A stretch of 64,000 nt of DNA from Pyrinomonadaceae bacterium (GTDB lineage: Bacteria; Acidobacteriota; Blastocatellia; Pyrinomonadales; Pyrinomonadaceae): positions 1-64,000 of the forward strand of contig JAVEDP010000019.1 in the NCBI GenBank assembly GCA_030841085.1, read 5' to 3'. The position numbers and the translations under genes are program-made. Of the stretch, positions 63,015-64,000 are shown one piece after another; positions within the stretch are counted from its first letter, which is position 1, and every line of letters begins with the position of its first letter. The notes under the pieces were generated by a model. That model saw nothing but the letters and a program-made list of their open reading frames with translations, was not told the DNA's origin and did no database searches.

Positions 63015-63314
63015 TCATGCCGCTTTCTTGAATTGAAGTTTCGCCTGCACTCCCAGGGACGCAATTACACGCAGCATAAGATCGGTAGAGACCGCATGAG
63101 TATTTCGATTAAGAATCGCCGTGATGCGAGTTCGCGAAGTATTTGCCAGCTTAGCGACCTGCGCATGTGTCAATTCTCGCTTATTCACCACTTCAATAAT
63201 CTTATCGTTCAAATCACTTCGGATTTCGATCTCCAGACCATCAGCCGGCGTTAGGCCAAGCGCTTTAGCCAGTTCTCTAGCGTTCCGGGCGGCAATCGGT
63301 TTCACTTTTTTCAT
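63015..63314 (-). CDS. higA: HigA-like antitoxin, XRE-type HTH
   Basis: 99 residues from ATG 63314. The HTH lies at about residues 48-75 (LTHAQVAKLANTSRTRITAI). The leading 30 residues and overall length match HigA/XRE antitoxins of type II systems. Its ATG overlaps the restored stop of the upstream RelE/HigB-like gene (ATGA), so toxin precedes antitoxin, as is typical for higBA. The gene is intact although its toxin is frameshifted. Confidence 0.7.
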   Translation of the reverse strand: MKKVKPIAARNARELAKALGLTPADGLEIEIRSDLNDKIIEVVNKRELTHAQVAKLANTSRTRITAILNRNTHAVSTDLMLRVIASLGVQAKLQFKKAA

Positions 63315-63630
63315 AACATCTCCTTTAGCCGCGTTCGCGCTAATTCAATTTCACGCCGCGGCGTCTTGGCGGTTTTCTTCTCAAAAGAATGGAAGATCAG
63401 GACGGCGCCTGCCAGTTTTTTGAAGTAGAACGCTCGATATGCCCCGTTCGGTCTTTTACGCGCAGTTCTTCGACACCGGGCGCAACAGCAGGCATAGGCC
63501 GCGAAATCGGCAGCGAAAGCCTTGCGCCTTTTTGCAAATCAAAAATTGCTTTGCCGAGTTCGCGTCGGACGTTTTCGGGAAAGCTCTTCAGAACAGCTCG
63601 CGCCTTTGGATGGAAGAGAGCCGCTTTCAC
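63311..63630 (-). pseudogene. higB: HigB/RelE-like toxin, frameshifted
   Basis: From ATG 63630 the text LFHPKARAVLKSFPENVRRE, then VEELRVKDRTG is RelE/HigB-like. After that it turns to HIERSTSKNWQAPS and stops at 63397. Adding one base to the C4 run at 63442-63445 restores AYRAFYFKKLAGAVLIFHSF and EKKTAKTPRREIELARTRL, ending at 63311 with the ATGA overlap to the antitoxin. A one-base loss in a short run has inactivated the toxin, or the base is missing from the assembly. Confidence 0.6.
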
Positions 63631-63791
63631 AGTGATTAATGTCTCAGATATGGGACATAGCGGTCAAGCCCAACTGAAGAGGCTTTTTCTAAGCGCCCGA
63701 GAATCGCGGGAGACTGACTGTCAGTAACTCCGGGTTCGCTAATCATTGCTTTAGCGAATGAAATGGCTCCGTGTTAAATTCTTTGCTGCCC

Positions 63792-64000
63792 ATGAAACAA
63801 AAGATTCTGAGCCCCGGTGAATTGCTCGGAGTGCGCCAGGGTCTGCGCGCAGCCGGGAAGTCGCTTGTTTTTACAAACGGGGTATTCGATCTTTTGCATG
63901 TTGGCCATGTGCGTTATTTGACAGCAGCGCGCGCATTGGGCGACGTGTTGCTGGTGGCAATCAACAGCGACCGCACGGTGCGCGAGTTGAAAGGCGAAGG
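63792..64000 (+). CDS. rfaE2: RfaE2/HldE-type heptose-1-phosphate adenylyltransferase (3' partial)
   Basis: ATG 63792 opens a frame that runs off the window (69 codons). [19 protein letters not shown] contains the HxGH motif of the cytidylyltransferase-like superfamily, and [18 protein letters not shown] matches RfaE domain II. The product attaches AMP to D-glycero-beta-D-manno-heptose 1-phosphate for LPS inner core. It may be part of a bifunctional HldE, but no kinase domain precedes it. Bases 63631-63791 show no gene. Confidence 0.85.
   Translation, partial: MKQKILSPGELLGVRQGLRAAGKSLVFTNGVFDLLHVGHVRYLTAARALGDVLLVAINSDRTVRELKGE

Overview
The window looks like a chromosomal piece of a Gram-negative bacterium, most likely an Acidobacteriota member of the class Blastocatellia (Pyrinomonadales-like). 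This placement is inferred from RHS proteins with DUF4214 inserts, an exosortase-type exopolysaccharide locus with many glycosyltransferases, TPR proteins with a C-terminal Fis-type HTH, and moderately GC-rich DNA with GTG and TTG starts. No rRNA or tRNA gene was recognised, so the placement is not proven.

Region 1 (1-15086) is an array of RHS C-terminal cassettes. The left edge cuts into an RHS gene that carries DUF4214 repeats, an RHS core and a HExxH peptidase-like tip. To its right are at least six more 5'-truncated copies of the DUF4214/RHS-core block. Most end in a different C-terminal domain followed by a small, often overlapping, gene that is probably an immunity gene. Tips include two metallopeptidase-like domains (one cut off by a TAG), two ADP-ribosyltransferase-like domains, a DUF3238-like domain and a glycine-rich domain of unknown type. 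Candidate immunity proteins include a TonB-C-like protein, an EF-Tu-domain-3-like protein, a degenerate macro-domain protein and membrane proteins. Between them lie frameshifted remnants. The block copies can serve as recombination arms, so this reads as a reservoir for toxin tip exchange.

Region 2 (15206-43319) is a large exopolysaccharide locus: a polyprenyl-phosphate sugar-1-phosphate transferase fusion, two O-antigen ligase/polymerase-type membrane proteins, an acyl-CoA synthetase, a FemAB-like acyltransferase, an AsnB-type amidotransferase, at least seven glycosyltransferases, a Wzx-type flippase, a polysaccharide deacetylase and a PhyH-type dioxygenase. An HTH protein with sigma-like features and a small zinc-finger-like protein sit inside it.

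Region 3 (43517-48970) interrupts the polysaccharide genes. A minus-strand operon encodes an ArsR regulator, two SRPBCC proteins (one frameshifted), DoxX and SdpI-like proteins. Next come three tandem genes plus one remnant for tiny exported peptides, each with two degenerate AG(E/D)MP repeats and a hydrophobic C-terminus. They are divergent from a TPR protein with a C-terminal Fis-type HTH. This arrangement resembles a peptide-pheromone/receptor system and is my main candidate for an undescribed system.

Region 4 (49209-61156) is the exosortase (XrtA/EpsH-type) core: exosortase, EpsI, PrsT-like TPR lipoprotein, Wzz-type chain-length protein, XrtA-type ATPase, tyrosine kinase, EpsB-type sugar transferase, Wza-type export protein and a YCF48-like propeller. 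These would make, polymerise and export an exopolysaccharide with the region 2 enzymes. No PEP-CTERM substrate is visible here.

Region 5 (61214-64000) holds lysS, a HigBA-like toxin-antitoxin pair with a frameshifted toxin, and the start of an rfaE2/hldE-type nucleotidyltransferase. Palindromic and simple repeats lie in many intergenic gaps from 42 kb to 63 kb.
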